Of a stretch of 64,000 nt of DNA, positions 42,883 to 55,199 are shown in pieces. A model generated the notes under the pieces. That model was not told the DNA's origin. It did not search any database and was given only the letters and a program-made list of their open reading frames with translations. The stretch comes from Manihot esculenta (Eukaryota; Streptophyta; Magnoliopsida; Malpighiales; Euphorbiaceae). Position 1 is the first letter of the stretch. Each line of letters opens with the position of its first letter. The stretch covers positions 16,058,263 to 16,122,262 of the forward strand of contig NC_035169.2 of the NCBI RefSeq assembly GCF_001659605.2, read 5' to 3'. The position numbers were made by a program, and so were the translations under genes.

Positions 42883-45800
42883 TTAAAAGAGATGAGGGTA
42901 CTGCTGGAGCATAGACTCCCGTGTCTCCCAAGTGCATTCCTCCAAATTATGGTGGTTCCATAGGACTTTCACCATCGGGATTTCCTTGTTCCTTAACTTT
43001 CTGATTTGGGTGTCTATGATCCGAACTGGCTGTTCAACATAGGTGAGATCCTCTTGGACCTCCACATCAGGCTCAGTAAGAACCTTGCTCGGATCTGACA
43101 CAAACTTCCTCAACATTGAAACATGGAAAACCGGATGGATTCTTTCCATTGAAGCAGGTAAATCCAGCTTGTACGACACATTCCCAATCTTTTGCAAGAT
43201 TTCAAAGGGTCCGATGTATCGTGGGGCTAGTTTACCTTTCTTCCCAAAGCGAACCACTCCTTTCATTGGAGACACCTTGAGCAATACCAAATCCCCCTCC
43301 TGAAACTCTAACTGTCTTCTGCAGACGTCTGCATAGCTCTTCTGTCTGCTGGCAGCAGTCTTGATTCTCTCTCTGATTATGGGTACCACCCTGCTGGTGA
43401 TCTCTACTAACTCAGGCCCTGCCAAGGCCTTTTCTCCAACTTCCTCCCAGCAAACAGGTGATCTGCACTTCCTTCCGTACAAAGCTTCATATGGAGCCAT
43501 CCCGACGCTAGCATGATGGCTGTTGTTGTAGGCAAACTCCACCAAAGGTAGATGTTGCCTCCAAGAACCGCCAAAGTCCAGCACACACATTCTGAGCATA
43601 TCCTCGATAGTCTGGATGGTCCTTTCGGACTGTCCGTCCGTCTGGGGGTGGAAGGCAGTACTGAAATCCAATCTAGTACCCATGGCATTCTGCAGACTCC
43701 GCCAAAACCTGGAGGTGAACTGGGGCCCTCTATCTGACACTATCGAAACGGGAACCCCATGCAGCCTGACGATCTCGTCAACATACACCTGCGCCAACTT
43801 GTCCACAGAATAGCCACTCTTGACAGGAATGAAGTGAGCAGATTTGGTGAGTCTGTCCACAATCACCCATATGGAGTCCATTCTGTTGGACGCCGCCGGT
43901 AACCCCACTACGAAGTCCATAGCTATATTCTCCCATTTCCACTCTGGAATAGGTAGCGGGTTAAGCATTCCAGCCGGCTTCTGATGTTCCAGCTTCACCC
44001 TCTGACATACTTCGCAGGCGGACACAAACTGTGCCACTTCTTTCTTCATCGCTGGCCACCAATAAACCTTCTTCAGATCTTGATACATCTTGGTGGCTCT
44101 GGGGTGAACGCTGTATCTTGCATTATGAGCCTCTCTCATAATGTCTCCTTTTAGCCCTATGTCATCTGGTACACATAATCGACTCCCATAGCGGAGGATC
44201 CCCTTACTGTCAAATCTGAACTCGCTGTCTTTGCCTGACTGAACAGTCCTGGCAATCTTTACTAACTCTGGGTCCTCATGCTGTTTCTGAGCCACCTGCT
44301 CCAGAAACACGGGTGTCACTCTCATCTGGGCCACTAAAGCACCTGTACCAGACAACTCCATCTGTAGACCTTCATCAATGAGCTTGTAAAACTCCTTCAC
44401 CATTGGTCTCCTCTCTACCGTGATGTGGGACAGACTGCCTAGTGACTTCCGGCTTAGGGCGTCTGCCACGACATTCGCCTTACCCGGATGATACTGAATC
44501 TTGCAATCATAGTCACTCAGCAGCTCTACCCATCTCCTCTGCCTCAGATTCAGATCTCTCTGACTCAAGATGTACTGCAGGCTTTTATGATCTGTGAAGA
44601 TCTCACATTTCACCCCATAGAGGTAGTGCCTCCACATCTTGAGTGCAAAGATTACTGCTGCCATCTCAAGGTCATGTGTGGGGTAATTCAACTCATGCTT
44701 CTTCAGCTGCCTAGAAGCATAAGCAATCACCCTCTCATTCTGCATTAATACACAACCCAATCCCACACGGGACGCATCACAAAAGACTGTAAAGTCCTCA
44801 TCACTAGATGGCAGAGCTAAAACTGGTGCTGAAGTCAACCTCTTCTTAAGCTCTTCAAAACTCTCTTCGCACTGGTCGGTCCACATAAACTTCTGATTCT
44901 TTCTGGTTAGTCTGGTCAGAGGGGCTGCTATTTTGGAGAAGTCCTGAACGAACCTCCTGTAGTAACCTGCCAAACCCAAGAAACTCCTGATCTCCGTCAC
45001 TGAAGTGGGTCTAGGCCAGTTAGCCACAGTTTCTGTCTTCTTGGGGTCCACCTCAATCCCATTCTCTGACACTACATGCCCCAAGAACGAAATGCTCCTC
45101 AGCCAGAACTCACATTTAGAGAACTTGGCATACAAGCCATGTTCCCTCAAGGTCTGCAAGACCAACCGTAGATGATGGGCATGCTCCTCTGCATTCCTGG
45201 AATACACTAAGATATCATCAATGAAGACAATAACGAAGTTATCCAGGTACTGGCTAAACACTATGTTCATGAGATCCATGAATGCTGCAGGGGCGTTGGT
45301 TAACCCGAACGGCATTACAAGGAACTCAAAATGCCCATATCTGGTCCTGAAGGCTGTCTTCGGCACATCCTCCTCCCTTATCCTTAACTGATGATACCCT
45401 GATCTCAGATTTATTTTGGAGAAACAACCTGCTCTGGCTAGCTGGTCGAATAGATCATCGATCCTTGGCAATAGGTACTTATTCTTGGTAGTGACTTTGT
45501 TCAACTGCCTGTAGTCGATACAAAGTCTAAGGGATCCATCCTTCTTTCTGACAAAAAAGACTGGTGCACCCCTAGGTGAGGTGCTCGGTCGGATGAAGCC
45601 CTTTTCTACCAACTCTTGCAACTGTTCCTTCAATTCTTTCAACTCGGCTGGAGCCATCCTGTAGGGAGGGATAGAGATCGGTCGGGTTCCGGGCATCAAC
45701 TCTATCTCGAACTCTATCTCCCTAGCAGGTGGTAAACCTGGAAGCTCATCCGGAAAAACATCCTGAAACTCTCTGACAACTGGCACCGAGGCCGGCTCCC

Positions 45801-46464
45801 TGACCTGACTGTCTAGCTCTCTCACATGAGCTAAGTACCCCTGACATCCCTTCCTAAGCAACCTACGAGCCTGAAGAGCTGATATCAGACCTCTAGGTGT
45901 GCCCCTCTTGTCTCCTCTGAAGACGACCTCTGACCCGTTCTGATCTCTGAACCTGACTACCTTGTCCCTGCAGTCCAAGGTAGCACCATGGGTAGATAGC
46001 CAATCCATCCCTAGAATGACGTCAAAGTCTGTCAAATCTAGAACCATAAGGTCGGCGGAGAGGCATCTTCCCTCAACAAAAACTGGACTGAACTGGCAGA
46101 CTGACACTGCCACTGACGGGTCACACTTGGGTCCACTTACCCATAGGGGACACTCTAACCCAGAGACTATCAGACCCAACCTCTCAACGGCTCTCGGAGC
46201 AATAAATGAATGAGATGCACCCGGGTCCATTAATGCATACACATCAGAACACCCAATGACGAGATTACCTGACACCACGGTGTTGGATGTGTTAGCCTCC
46301 TGCTGAGTCATGGTGAAGATCCTGGCTGGAGCTGATGGACCTTCACCACGGGAACCAGAAGAAGAGGCTGCCCCTCTCCCTCTACCTCTGCCACTGCCCT
46401 GAGTTGTGGCTGGAACTGCTGGCTGTGCCACATTACCAGAAGCTGTCTGCTGGGGCTGGCCCAT
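42883..46464 (-). CDS. Tekay-B pol polyprotein (PR-RT-RNase H-IN-chromodomain)
   Basis: 1193 open codons. In order: Gly/Arg/Ser-rich gag tail; protease [10 protein letters not shown] (Asp80); RT with [21 protein letters not shown] (Asn352, codon 45409-45411, where Tekay-A has Asp) and FIDDILVYS (Asp416, Asp417); RNase H with Asp563, Glu600, Asp624; integrase zinc finger (HNARYSVHP ... CEVCQ) and DDE core with [16 protein letters not shown] and TDGQSERT (Glu present); then a chromodomain-like end (KVLWNHH...CTWETRESM). Its length fits an intact Tekay pol, but loss of the first RT catalytic Asp should abolish polymerisation. The frame begins just after a TGA in the gag zinc knuckle, so the start at 46464 is an artefact of that stop. 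Confidence 0.93.
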   Translation of the reverse strand: MGQPQQTASGNVAQPAVPATTQGSGRGRGRGAASSSGSRGEGPSAPARIFTMTQQEANTSNTVVSGNLVIGCSDVYALMDPGASHSFIAPRAVERLGLIVSGLECPLWVSGPKCDPSVAVSVCQFSPVFVEGRCLSADLMVLDLTDFDVILGMDWLSTHGATLDCRDKVVRFRDQNGSEVVFRGDKRGTPRGLISALQARRLLRKGCQGYLAHVRELDSQVREPASVPVVREFQDVFPDELPGLPPAREIEFEIELMPGTRPISIPPYRMAPAELKELKEQLQELVEKGFIRPSTSPRGAPVFFVRKKDGSLRLCIDYRQLNKVTTKNKYLLPRIDDLFDQLARAGCFSKINLRSGYHQLRIREEDVPKTAFRTRYGHFEFLVMPFGLTNAPAAFMDLMNIVFSQYLDNFVIVFIDDILVYSRNAEEHAHHLRLVLQTLREHGLYAKFSKCEFWLRSISFLGHVVSENGIEVDPKKTETVANWPRPTSVTEIRSFLGLAGYYRRFVQDFSKIAAPLTRLTRKNQKFMWTDQCEESFEELKKRLTSAPVLALPSSDEDFTVFCDASRVGLGCVLMQNERVIAYASRQLKKHELNYPTHDLEMAAVIFALKMWRHYLYGVKCEIFTDHKSLQYILSQRDLNLRQRRWVELLSDYDCKIQYHPGKANVVADALSRKSLGSLSHITVERRPMVKEFYKLIDEGLQMELSGTGALVAQMRVTPVFLEQVAQKQHEDPELVKIARTVQSGKDSEFRFDSKGILRYGSRLCVPDDIGLKGDIMREAHNARYSVHPRATKMYQDLKKVYWWPAMKKEVAQFVSACEVCQRVKLEHQKPAGMLNPLPIPEWKWENIAMDFVVGLPAASNRMDSIWVIVDRLTKSAHFIPVKSGYSVDKLAQVYVDEIVRLHGVPVSIVSDRGPQFTSRFWRSLQNAMGTRLDFSTAFHPQTDGQSERTIQTIEDMLRMCVLDFGGSWRQHLPLVEFAYNNSHHASVGMAPYEALYGRKCRSPVCWEEVGEKALAGPELVEITSRVVPIIRERIKTAASRQKSYADVCRRQLEFQEGDLVLLKVSPMKGVVRFGKKGKLAPRYIGPFEILQKIGNVSYKLDLPASMERIHPVFHVSMLRKFVSDPSKVLTEPDVEVQEDLTYVEQPVRIIDTQIRKLRNKEIPMVKVLWNHHNLEECTWETRESMLQQYPHLF

Positions 46465-47866
46465 AAAAGGCGCTTTAGGACACTCCCGAGCTATGTGTCA
46501 CTCCTGTCCACATCTGAAACATGTATTAGTCCCAGCTCGACACACTCCCCTGTGCGGTCTTCCACATCTCTGGCATTCTGTACCATCTGAGCCTGAGCTC
46601 GAGCCACCGCCAAATCCCAGACCGGATTTCAACTTGTTCCAAAATTATTCTTCTTCGGCTTCCTGGTGGTGTTATCCCACCTCTTCTTACCTGAGCTCTG
46701 AGAAGAGAGACCTGGCCCTCCTCTGCCTGGGGTCTTAACCCCTGAAGACTGGGTCACTGACTGCTTCACTGACCCCTCAACTATGGCACTTGCCTCCATT
46801 CTTCAAGCCATATCCACCACAGTGTGGAAACTTTCTCTCTCAGCTGACTGAATCAACGAGGAGTACCTGGAATGCAGCTTCATAACATACCTCTTGGCTT
46901 TCTTCGTATCTGTATCTAGAGCTTGCCCTGAAAAAGGCAATAGCTCTAAGAATTTATCCGTGAACTCCTCTACACCCATGTGCTCTGACTGCCTCAGTTG
47001 CTCAAACTCAACCATCTTCAGTTCTCTGGAACTGTCTGGAAAAGCCCATCCAGCGAACTCATTCGCAAATTCCTCCCATGTCATACCGTCTAATCTCGGG
47101 TCCACATAACACTTGAACCATTCCCGTGCCTTCTTGCACTTTAAGGTGAACCCTGCCATCTGAATGGCCCTGCTATCATTAGCCCCTAGCTCATCAGTTA
47201 TTGTCTTCACTACTCTCAGATACTCAAAGGGGTCATCCCCTGACTTGTATTTGGGAGCATCCAGCTTAAGGTAATCTGTCATTTTCACTTTGCTCCCATC
47301 GACTGAGCTAGGTCTAGGAGGTTGAGTAACTGGGGCTGCTGGTTCTGTAGGTGGTGGAGGTGGAGGTGCAGCATTCCCCGAGGTGGGGTTTGCCGGGTTT
47401 GGATAGAAGGGTGAGGGTGGATAAGCTGGGTACTGCGTGTAAGGTGGATAGAAAGGTGGATAAGGCATGTAGGTAGGGTAGGGGTTAAAGCTAGAATAGT
47501 CCGATGTACCTCCCATCGGATACCCTGAACCCTGTGGGAAGGGTGGATAATGGGGTGGAAAACCATACCTCGAGGCCTGAACGCCTCCCTGAGACTCCCC
47601 TGTCCCTTCTTCCTCCATGCTCACATCCAGGTTCCCATCCCTTCTCTGATCCTCTTCCATAACCTCCCTCACATCTGAAGAACTTCCTCCCCTATCTGTC
47701 CCCCTTCTGCTAGCATCAAAAGACCTTCTAGGGTCCCTTGACACTCTTTCTCTGTTGGCTCTACAAGACATTGACCTAGGCAATGTAGGAGGACGGGCGC
47801 TCGTGCCCTCATCCTCAGGTGGCACTCCAGTTAATCGTGCAGATCGACGAGTTCCTCTCATCCTGT
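46465..47866 (-). pseudogene. Tekay-B gag with stops
   Basis: An open piece of 363 codons (46803-47894) has the gag N-terminus (likely start MRGTRRSARL near 47861), the Pro/Tyr-rich region and the capsid region (DPFEYLRVVKTI ... WFKCYVDPRLDGMTWEEF). A TGA near 46800 replaces an Arg codon (CGA in Tekay-A), the basic linker near 46640 is frameshifted, and the second zinc knuckle has TGA for Gly (CFRCGQE-stop-H, about 46496-46501). Gag and Gag-Pol therefore cannot be made in full. Confidence 0.88.
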
Positions 47867-48132
47867 TTTCTGAAAAATAGTACAAATCATACAAACATTA
47901 GCATCATGTGGTTCATGTGGGCACACATGAACCCTCATCACATATACATCATTCATATCATAGCATCAATGCACATGTATATAATCATGGCATTCCACAT
48001 CATCATACAAGACAGGACTCCACATCCTATCCTAGTGGACATGATCTTTCCTATTGTGCTTGACCTTCTAGAACATCTATGAGCCCGACACTCTAGGTCC
48101 GATCCTATGAACCTAGGGCTCTGATACCATTC

Positions 48133-50403
48133 TGTAACGACCCGAAAATCGGACCGCTACCGGCGCTAGGATCCAGATCGGCTTAAGGCCGCCGGGACCC
48201 GTAGCAAGCCTGACATGTAACCTGTAAACCTGTTTAATCCCATGCATGATCAACAATCATTCATAAAAAATTTAAAACTTTTCTTTTCATCATACACCAA
48301 ACTCAACCTGTGCATGCACTAAACATAACTTAAACATTTATCCCTCTGTGGGATCTCATCAATGCCCCAATGGGCGATACCTCATAAGTTGAGTTGGTTA
48401 AACATAAACATCAATAGACATTAAGATCATGTATCAACAAGGGATTACAATGAACTATGGTCAAGCACACTTCTAAACCTCATTATCATTTCACATAACA
48501 TAACTGTAATCTCTTACATTACATCATAGTACAATTGTCATGTCCACAATCTAACTATTACATAAACATACTTCGAAACTCTGGCTAACCTCCTGGTCTA
48601 CCTTGTACCTGCACAGCTGGGGTTAGGGGAGAGGGTGAGCTACAAAGCCCAGTGAGCAGAATAATAGAAAACAATATTTAAAATCTCATGCCATTATGTA
48701 ATAAAATACATCACAACTAATCACATCTCGGATGGTATTGTCACCAATAGTCCTCTACATAGTCCAACTGTGCCGGGACGTAGAATGGGTACAATCGGTC
48801 TTTCTCTTAACATAACATATCATACATACCAATGTGCCAGGGACGTAGAATGGGTACAACCTGGACTTCCATACCATAACATGCCGTAACATCATCATAC
48901 CATATGAGGACTAAAGGATCATCCAATAACCAATCCACATCAACATTATAAATGTAATGCAACATATTCGTGAATACTAATGCAAACAACCTACTATATC
49001 TCATGGCATTCATGATGCATGGATCATGCTCAAAATTTATATTTCATTTATTTTAAAAACTTAAGGTTTATTCCACTCACCTCTGGCTAGCTCTGACAAA
49101 CTCTGTAGCAGCTGGCTCACTGCTGGGGTCCTCGGTTCCTCGGGTCCGAACCTACATAGGTGGACTCCAATGAGGGACCAAACATACATAAACATAACTC
49201 TAATATACTCCCCAAAAACCCCCTAAACATCATAAAACAATTACATAAAAACATGCAAGAAATGGCTGGACAGGGCACTTTCGGCGGCAGGTTCGGCGGC
49301 CGAAAGTCCCTCCAGAGCCGAAAGTCAGGCAGGTTCGGCGGCACCTTCGGCGGCCGAAACTCCCAGACAGAGGCGAAACTCATGCATGTTCGGCGGCACC
49401 TTCGGTGGCCGAAAGTTCCAGACAGAGACGAAAGTCTCCTTTCGCGGGCAACTTCGGCAGCCGAAAGGCCTGCCTCCCCAGCCATGTTCGGCGGCCAAAA
49501 GTGCCTTCGGCTGCCGAACCTGGTTTCTGCCAAAGGGCAGAAACTTGGCTCCTTTATGCACATTTGCCTCCCAACTCTTCCAACATGCATATAACTCAAC
49601 CAAAACATGCATACAAGCTCCTAGGGGTCTCAAACTACCTTAAACCCCAACTACAACACACATACACAAGCATTTGCAAGCCACATTGTCCATAAACATA
49701 ACATTTGCTTAAAAACTCATACAACCCTATACATGCCATTCTACCCCATAAAACAACTTAAAACTTACTTAAAACATACAATGAGATTAAGATCGGCTCT
49801 TACCTCTTGATGATAGAGAGAGAGACGACCTAAACTCGGAGATCCAAGCAAATGAGCTCCTGAGTTCCCAAAGCTCCAAAACTTGTCTTAAATGCTCAAA
49901 ACTTGCAATGAGAGGTGAAAACTCAAGAAAAATGGAGGAGATTTGGAGAAAGAACACAAGATCTGGGGAGAGGGAGGTCGGAAGCTAGCTGTGGCCGAAA
50001 ATGGGAGAAAGCTCGCCCATTTCGGCTAAGTGACCCTTTTATAGGTGGCTGGCCAGGCCACGTTCGGGGGCCGAAAGTGCCTCCGCATGCATGCCATGTT
50101 CGGCGGTCGAACTTGGGTTTCGGCGGCTGAACTTGGACTTCCCTCACTCATGCTTTCGGGGGCCTAACATGCCTCCAAAACGCATGCATGTTCGGCGGCC
50201 GAACTTGACTTTCGGCGGCCGAACCTGGGTTTTCCTCCAAAGACTTTTCATGCAAAAACTCATTTAATTTTCATACTTAAAACCATGCAATACCTTAAAA
50301 AACATTTTATGAAAACATGATTTTACCCTTCTAGAGGTCTCCGACATCCAAAATTCCACCGGACGGTAGGAATTCCGATACCGGAGTCTAACCGGGTATT
50401 ACA
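48133..50403 (-). repeat. Tekay-B 5' LTR
   Basis: A 2271-bp LTR, nearly identical to 40464-42780 apart from the missing 46-bp unit and scattered substitutions. Confidence 0.94.
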
Positions 50404-51335
50404 GGAAGTATTTGCTCAAGAAGGCTCTCACCATCCCTTCCCATGAAGTGATGGATCCAGGTGATAAATAGAACAACCAATCTTTGGCAAAATCATCAAG
50501 AGAAAAGGGAAAGGCTCTTAATTTAACATGCTCTTCAAAAATACCTTGAGACCTCATTGTTGAGCACACAATGTGAAATTCTTTAAGATGCTCATGTGGA
50601 TCTTCATTCTTTAAATCTCTGAATTTTGGAAGTAGGTGAATTAATCTGGTTTTAAGCTCAAAAAGGGCTGTCAGAGGTGGGTAAGTGATGCACCATAGTG
50701 CTTGATCATCCACGGGTGTTGCTAGTTCGTGAAGAGTCTTTTCTTGTGCCATTGGAGCTCTCACCTCAACATTTTCAGCTTCAAATTCAGCAAGGACAGC
50801 AGCTGGTTCAAGAGCAGCAACTGCTGCAATTTTTTTTCTCTTCAGGTGCTGTTGTGGCTGCCCTTATTGCAGCTGATTCAGCTGCTGTTTTGGAGGCTGG
50901 TTCTGGAATTTTTTGGCAAAATTTTCTAGTTTTTGGGCTGGTTCGGTTGCAGCAGCTTGCATATCACTTGTGGATGAATCTGTCACCTCTGTAACAGATT
51001 GTGCAGTAAATTCAGCAGCTCGTTCAGCAAGTTTTGCAGCTGGTTCTTTTTCTTGGTACAACAGGTTTGACAGCAAATTCAGCTTTAAATTCAGTAGCAG
51101 GTGGCTATGATTGTTCTATTTCTTAGACAGCAGTCTTGACAGTAGGTGCATCAGCATTGGTCTGAATATGTTGTGCAACAAATTGAATTGCAGTTTCCAA
51201 GTTGGTGGTTGCTGTTTAATGAAGGCTATTTTGAGGCTTGGTTCCTCGGATTGGCTGGTCTTGACGTGCACTCAATTTCTGGATCGTATAGTAGATTTTC
51301 TTTACGTCCAGCCCTGGTCATGAAAGAAAAATAAG
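50404..51335 (-). pseudogene. Athila-N2 gag N-terminal part
   Basis: Continuation of gag across Tekay-B: the open piece 50399-50764 has LIHLLPKFRDLKNEDPHEHLKEFH and FPFSLDDFAKDWLFYLSPGSITSW. The Ala/Glu-rich segment and the MTRAGRK-type start follow toward 51320, broken by frameshifts near 50840, 51115 and 51240. Confidence 0.82.
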
Positions 51336-51349
51336 TTAGTTAAATCAAC

Positions 51350-51367
51350 TCCCCAGCAACGGCGCCA
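51350..51367 (-). other. Athila-N2 primer-binding site
   Basis: Minus strand TGGCGCCGTTGCTGGGGA; one mismatch to the tRNA-Asp type PBS of Athila-A, beside the 5' LTR. Confidence 0.88.
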
Positions 51368-51372
51368 ATTTT

Positions 51373-54300
51373 TGACTGTACGGTTGTCCAAGCAGGTAAA
51401 AAATAACCTTTTTGGTTATCCACAATTTTACAACTGTAGACAATGGTAAAAGGCTCGAATCCACAGGAAATTGATACTCACCTATTTTCCTTATCAAGAC
51501 CAAGTAAATAAATAGACAATAAAAGTAAAATGGGAGGTTTTGAGATTGATGAACTAAACTAGAATTAAAAGCAATAAAGTAAAACAAATAATAAAGTGAA
51601 GAAACTCAATAATGGAAAGGCTCTAGTTGAAGAATTGGATCCACTTCAGTTGTTGGGATTGATCATTGATACAAAGATTCCTTTATTTGATTCAATAAAT
51701 TAGTTATGGGGGTGGAAGACGCTTCTCACCACTATATCCCTCTTTAAGCATAAATTAATTAGGGAACGTCCTCTAATTAACCACTAATCAACAAGTTGCC
51801 AAGGAACGTCCTTGGGCCTTTGGCATCTAACAACTGTCAATTGCATTAAAAAATAGAGAGACTTAATTCTAGCTACCCAAACGTATAGTGATATTGTTAG
51901 ACCATGCAATCTCCTTAGTTTTTACACCAAGAGTCACTTGTGTTTGAATAATTCAAGTAATTACGGACTTAAAACTATCCAAACTAACAAATTATTACTT
52001 TGCAATCAAGAATCAATGGGCCCTATTGATCTAAACAACAAAGCAACAATGGAATTAAGCATGAAATTGCATAAATATTGATAAATAAAAGATAAACATA
52101 ATATGTTCAGATCTCCCAATCCATAAAACAACTAAAGTTTCACCTAATCTTCAACTAGAAAAAAAGGTTTCAGCCACTCATGCCTGAAACAAAACACAAA
52201 AAAAAAAAGAAAGAGAAGAGGAAGAGGAACCGGCCGGCGGCTTGGAGAAGGAGGCGTGCGACTCTTCAATCCGAAAGGTGGAGAAGCTTTCTCTTGTTTG
52301 ATTGTGATCCTTTTATAGTTGAAAGTGTTACCCTAGGTGTAACGACCCGGAAATCCGGACCGCTACCGGCGCTAGGATCCAGATCGGCATAAGGCCGCCG
52401 GGACCCGTAGCAAGCCTACTATGCATCCTGTACAGTCAGTATAATCCCCAAACATGATCCAACATTTTCATCAAACATTTAAAACTTTACCTTTAACCAG
52501 TTCGACCTGTGTATGCACTATGATGGAACTCATAGAACCCCTAGGGTCAGCATACCCCTATGTCAAACTCGGTTCATCACATGAACCAACATAACATAAA
52601 ACTCATGTACAAAGGGATCATCCAACTCGGGCCAAGCGCAATACTATAACTATGAACATATAACATAAAGTCATATTACAACATACTCTTTTACATCCCT
52701 ACATATCCTTACATTACATCACGTCCACTACTATTCTATTACATAAACATGACCATGGACGTAACCTGCTGATCTTCTGACTATCTCTGACCCTGCATAC
52801 CTGGGGTTAGGGGAGAGGGGTGAGCTATAAAGCCCAGTGAGCGGAAAACATACAAGAAAACAGTTCATTTTAAAGTATGCTATCATGGAGTGCATCACAA
52901 CACAAACATATCACATCAAGGATGAATTTGTCACCCCTAGCCCTCTACGTATCGTAATACGTCCAACTATACCAGGGGCGATGAGGCCACACCTAGTATT
53001 CACTTACTTAAATCATATCATAACATGTCCAACTACACCAGGGGCGATTAGGCCTCACCTAGTGTTCGCTTTCATAACATAGTACCAGGGGCGACCTGGT
53101 CTTTCTATCTCATATCATACCATGGCATATCATATCATATTATCTCATCTCATACTGAGGGCTAAAGGATCATTCAAGATTCATCCACATCAACAACATA
53201 TATTATGCAATGCATCATATTCGTGAATACTAGTGCAATACAACCTATTACATATCATGGCATTTTATGATGCATGAACATGCTTAACATTTGATTTATT
53301 TTAAAACGTAAGGTTTAGTTCCACTCACCTTTGACTAGCTCTAGGCCGACTCTGAAACGGCTGACACTGCTAAACACCTCGGATCCTCGGGTCCGATCCT
53401 ACACAGGTGGACTCCAGTGAGGTGTCAAACATACTCTAAACAACTCATAAACAACTCCCCAAAAACCCCCTAAAACATCATAGAAACATGCACATAAAAC
53501 ACCCAAGAAAAGGCTGGACAGGGCACTTTCGGCGGCACTTTCGGCGGCCGAAAGTCCCAGACAGAGACGAAAGTCAGGCAGGTTCGGCGGCACCTTCGGC
53601 GGCCGAAATCTCTCTCCAGAGACGAAAGTCAGGCACTTTCGGCGGCCGAACATTACCTTCGGCGGCCGAAAGTCTGCTTTCAAGCCAAAACTCAACTTTC
53701 GGGGGCAAGGTTAGGCGGCCAATCCCTGCATCCTCAGGCAGGTTCGGCGGCCGAAACCACCTTCGGCGGCCGAACCTGAGTTCATCCAGAACTCAGCCCT
53801 TGTGCATTTCAAGCCTCCCAAACCTTCCATACACCCCAAAACAAGCACCCAACTTCTCAAACACATGCATACATCCTTAACCATGCACAAAGGAGCTTAA
53901 TAGCTTGATTAAACTCCAAAAACAACATCAAAACATACCTAGATAGTTTATGACCCACATAGGCCAAAACCATCAAAGCAAACCAAACCTCACATACTCT
54001 CTCCCAATCATGCATACTCTCTCCCACATGTTCAAGGGGCTTGGAAACTAACTTAACCCCAACACAAACATCACAAGAACAAACATTATCATACATTGGG
54101 CATAAAACCCACATAAACCCTAACATGCATATCTACCCATAAAACTCCCATAAACTCACTTAAAACTTTATTAAAACAATAGAGAAACAAGGATCCACAC
54201 TTACCTCTTGAAGATCGAGGGTTGGTGTGACCCAAAGCTTGAGATATGGAGGACCCAAGCTCTACAAGTCTCCAAGCTCTCAAAACCTTGATCAAAACTT

Positions 54301-55199
54301 CAAAACTTCAAAACAAATGGTAGATCTCATGAAAACTTGAAGGATGGGTAGAGAAAAACATGAAAACGACCAAAGGAGGACTAAAACTCACCTGAGCTCG
54401 AGAATGGGGAGAAAACTCGCCCATTTTCGGTCTGAGGGGCTTTTATAGGTGGCCAGCCAAACCTCCTTCGGCGGCCTAACGTGCATGCAAAACACCCCCA
54501 TGTTCGGCGGCCGAACCTGGTTTGTTCTAACATAGCTTTCGGAGGCCAAAAGCACTCCCGAAACCAACTCATGTTCGGCGGCCGAACTTCACTTTCGGCG
54601 GCCGAACCTGGTAAAAACCTCCTTGGTCTTTTCTTTTCAAACTCACTTCTTTTTCCATTTAAAACCATGAAATCAGTAAAAATCATTTTAGAAATCACAT
54701 TTTACCCCTCTAGAAGACTCTGGCATCATCCAAATTCCATATTCCAACGGAGATTCCGCCGGAAGGTAGGGATTCCGATGCCGAAATCTAACCGGGTATT
54801 ACACTAGGTTTCCTTATTGAGATGGCTTTTGAATTTTGAATTCTTGGAAGACAAGTGTATCTTATTGAGATTTGACTTCCTAAATAGGTAGAATTGAGTG
54901 TTGAGGTGTTTTCACATTTTTAATAAGGGAAAGACTTCTTGAAGATTTGAAATTTGAATTTCCCACTACTCTGTTGTTTGTACATTCCTTATTTAACTTC
55001 ACTTCAGCTGCAACTTGGCTTGGGCAAACCATGCTTGTTCTCCTTTATCCTCTTTTAGGCAGTTTTAAGAGTATTTTTACCAAATTACCTCTTTACACCG
55101 TTTTTTGCAAAATAAGATCAAAACCACAAAATTAGGCAGAAAATGTGTAAATTAATATTAATAACAATATGATAAATGGGTCTAAATTTGGTCTGATCA
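51373..55199 (-). repeat. Athila-N2 5' LTR, split by a solo LTR
   Basis: Pieces 51373-52337 and 54804-55199; about 1356 bp after removing the insert, matching the 1371-bp 3' LTR. Confidence 0.9.
52338..54803 (-). mobile_element. Tekay-type solo LTR
   Basis: A 2466-bp LTR (TGTAACGACCC ... TATTACA) with a perfect target-site duplication CTAGG at 52333-52337 and 54804-54808 and no internal region. It is the usual product of recombination between two LTRs of one element. It belongs to a subfamily distinct from Tekay-A/B: repeat units ACCAGGGGCGA near 52972-53100, palindrome clusters at 53520-53780 and 54465-54610, TATA box near 54428-54436. Confidence 0.95.

Larger units (their letters stand above)
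40464..50403 (-). mobile_element. Tekay-B: nearly intact Del/Tekay-type chromovirus
   Basis: Minus-strand element of 9940 bp. LTRs at 40464-42780 (3') and 48133-50403 (5'); target-site duplication GGAAG at 40459-40463 and 50404-50408. PBS at 48116-48129 (TGGTATCAGAGCCC, initiator tRNA-Met); PPT at 42781-42796. Pol is one open 1193-codon frame; gag carries a stop in the second zinc knuckle, a stop near 46800 and a frameshift between. The LTRs differ mainly by one 46-bp unit, so it is younger than Tekay-A. A catalytic RT Asp is Asn. Confidence 0.94.
36737..55199 (-). mobile_element. Athila-N2: second pol-less Athila element
   Basis: Minus-strand element with LTRs at 36737-38107 (3') and 51373-55199 (5', split by a solo LTR). 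The PBS at 51350-51367 matches tRNA-Asp with one mismatch; the PPT is at 38108-38120. Without insertions the internal region is about 3.3 kb and holds gag pieces plus short scraps corresponding to the downstream ORF, IN end and RT leader, with no RT, RNase H or IN core. The flanking bases ATGGA (36732-36736) and CTAGA (55200-55204) match at only 3 of 5 positions, so the site duplication is mutated or an end was rearranged. Tekay-B and the solo LTR are nested in it. Confidence 0.87.
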
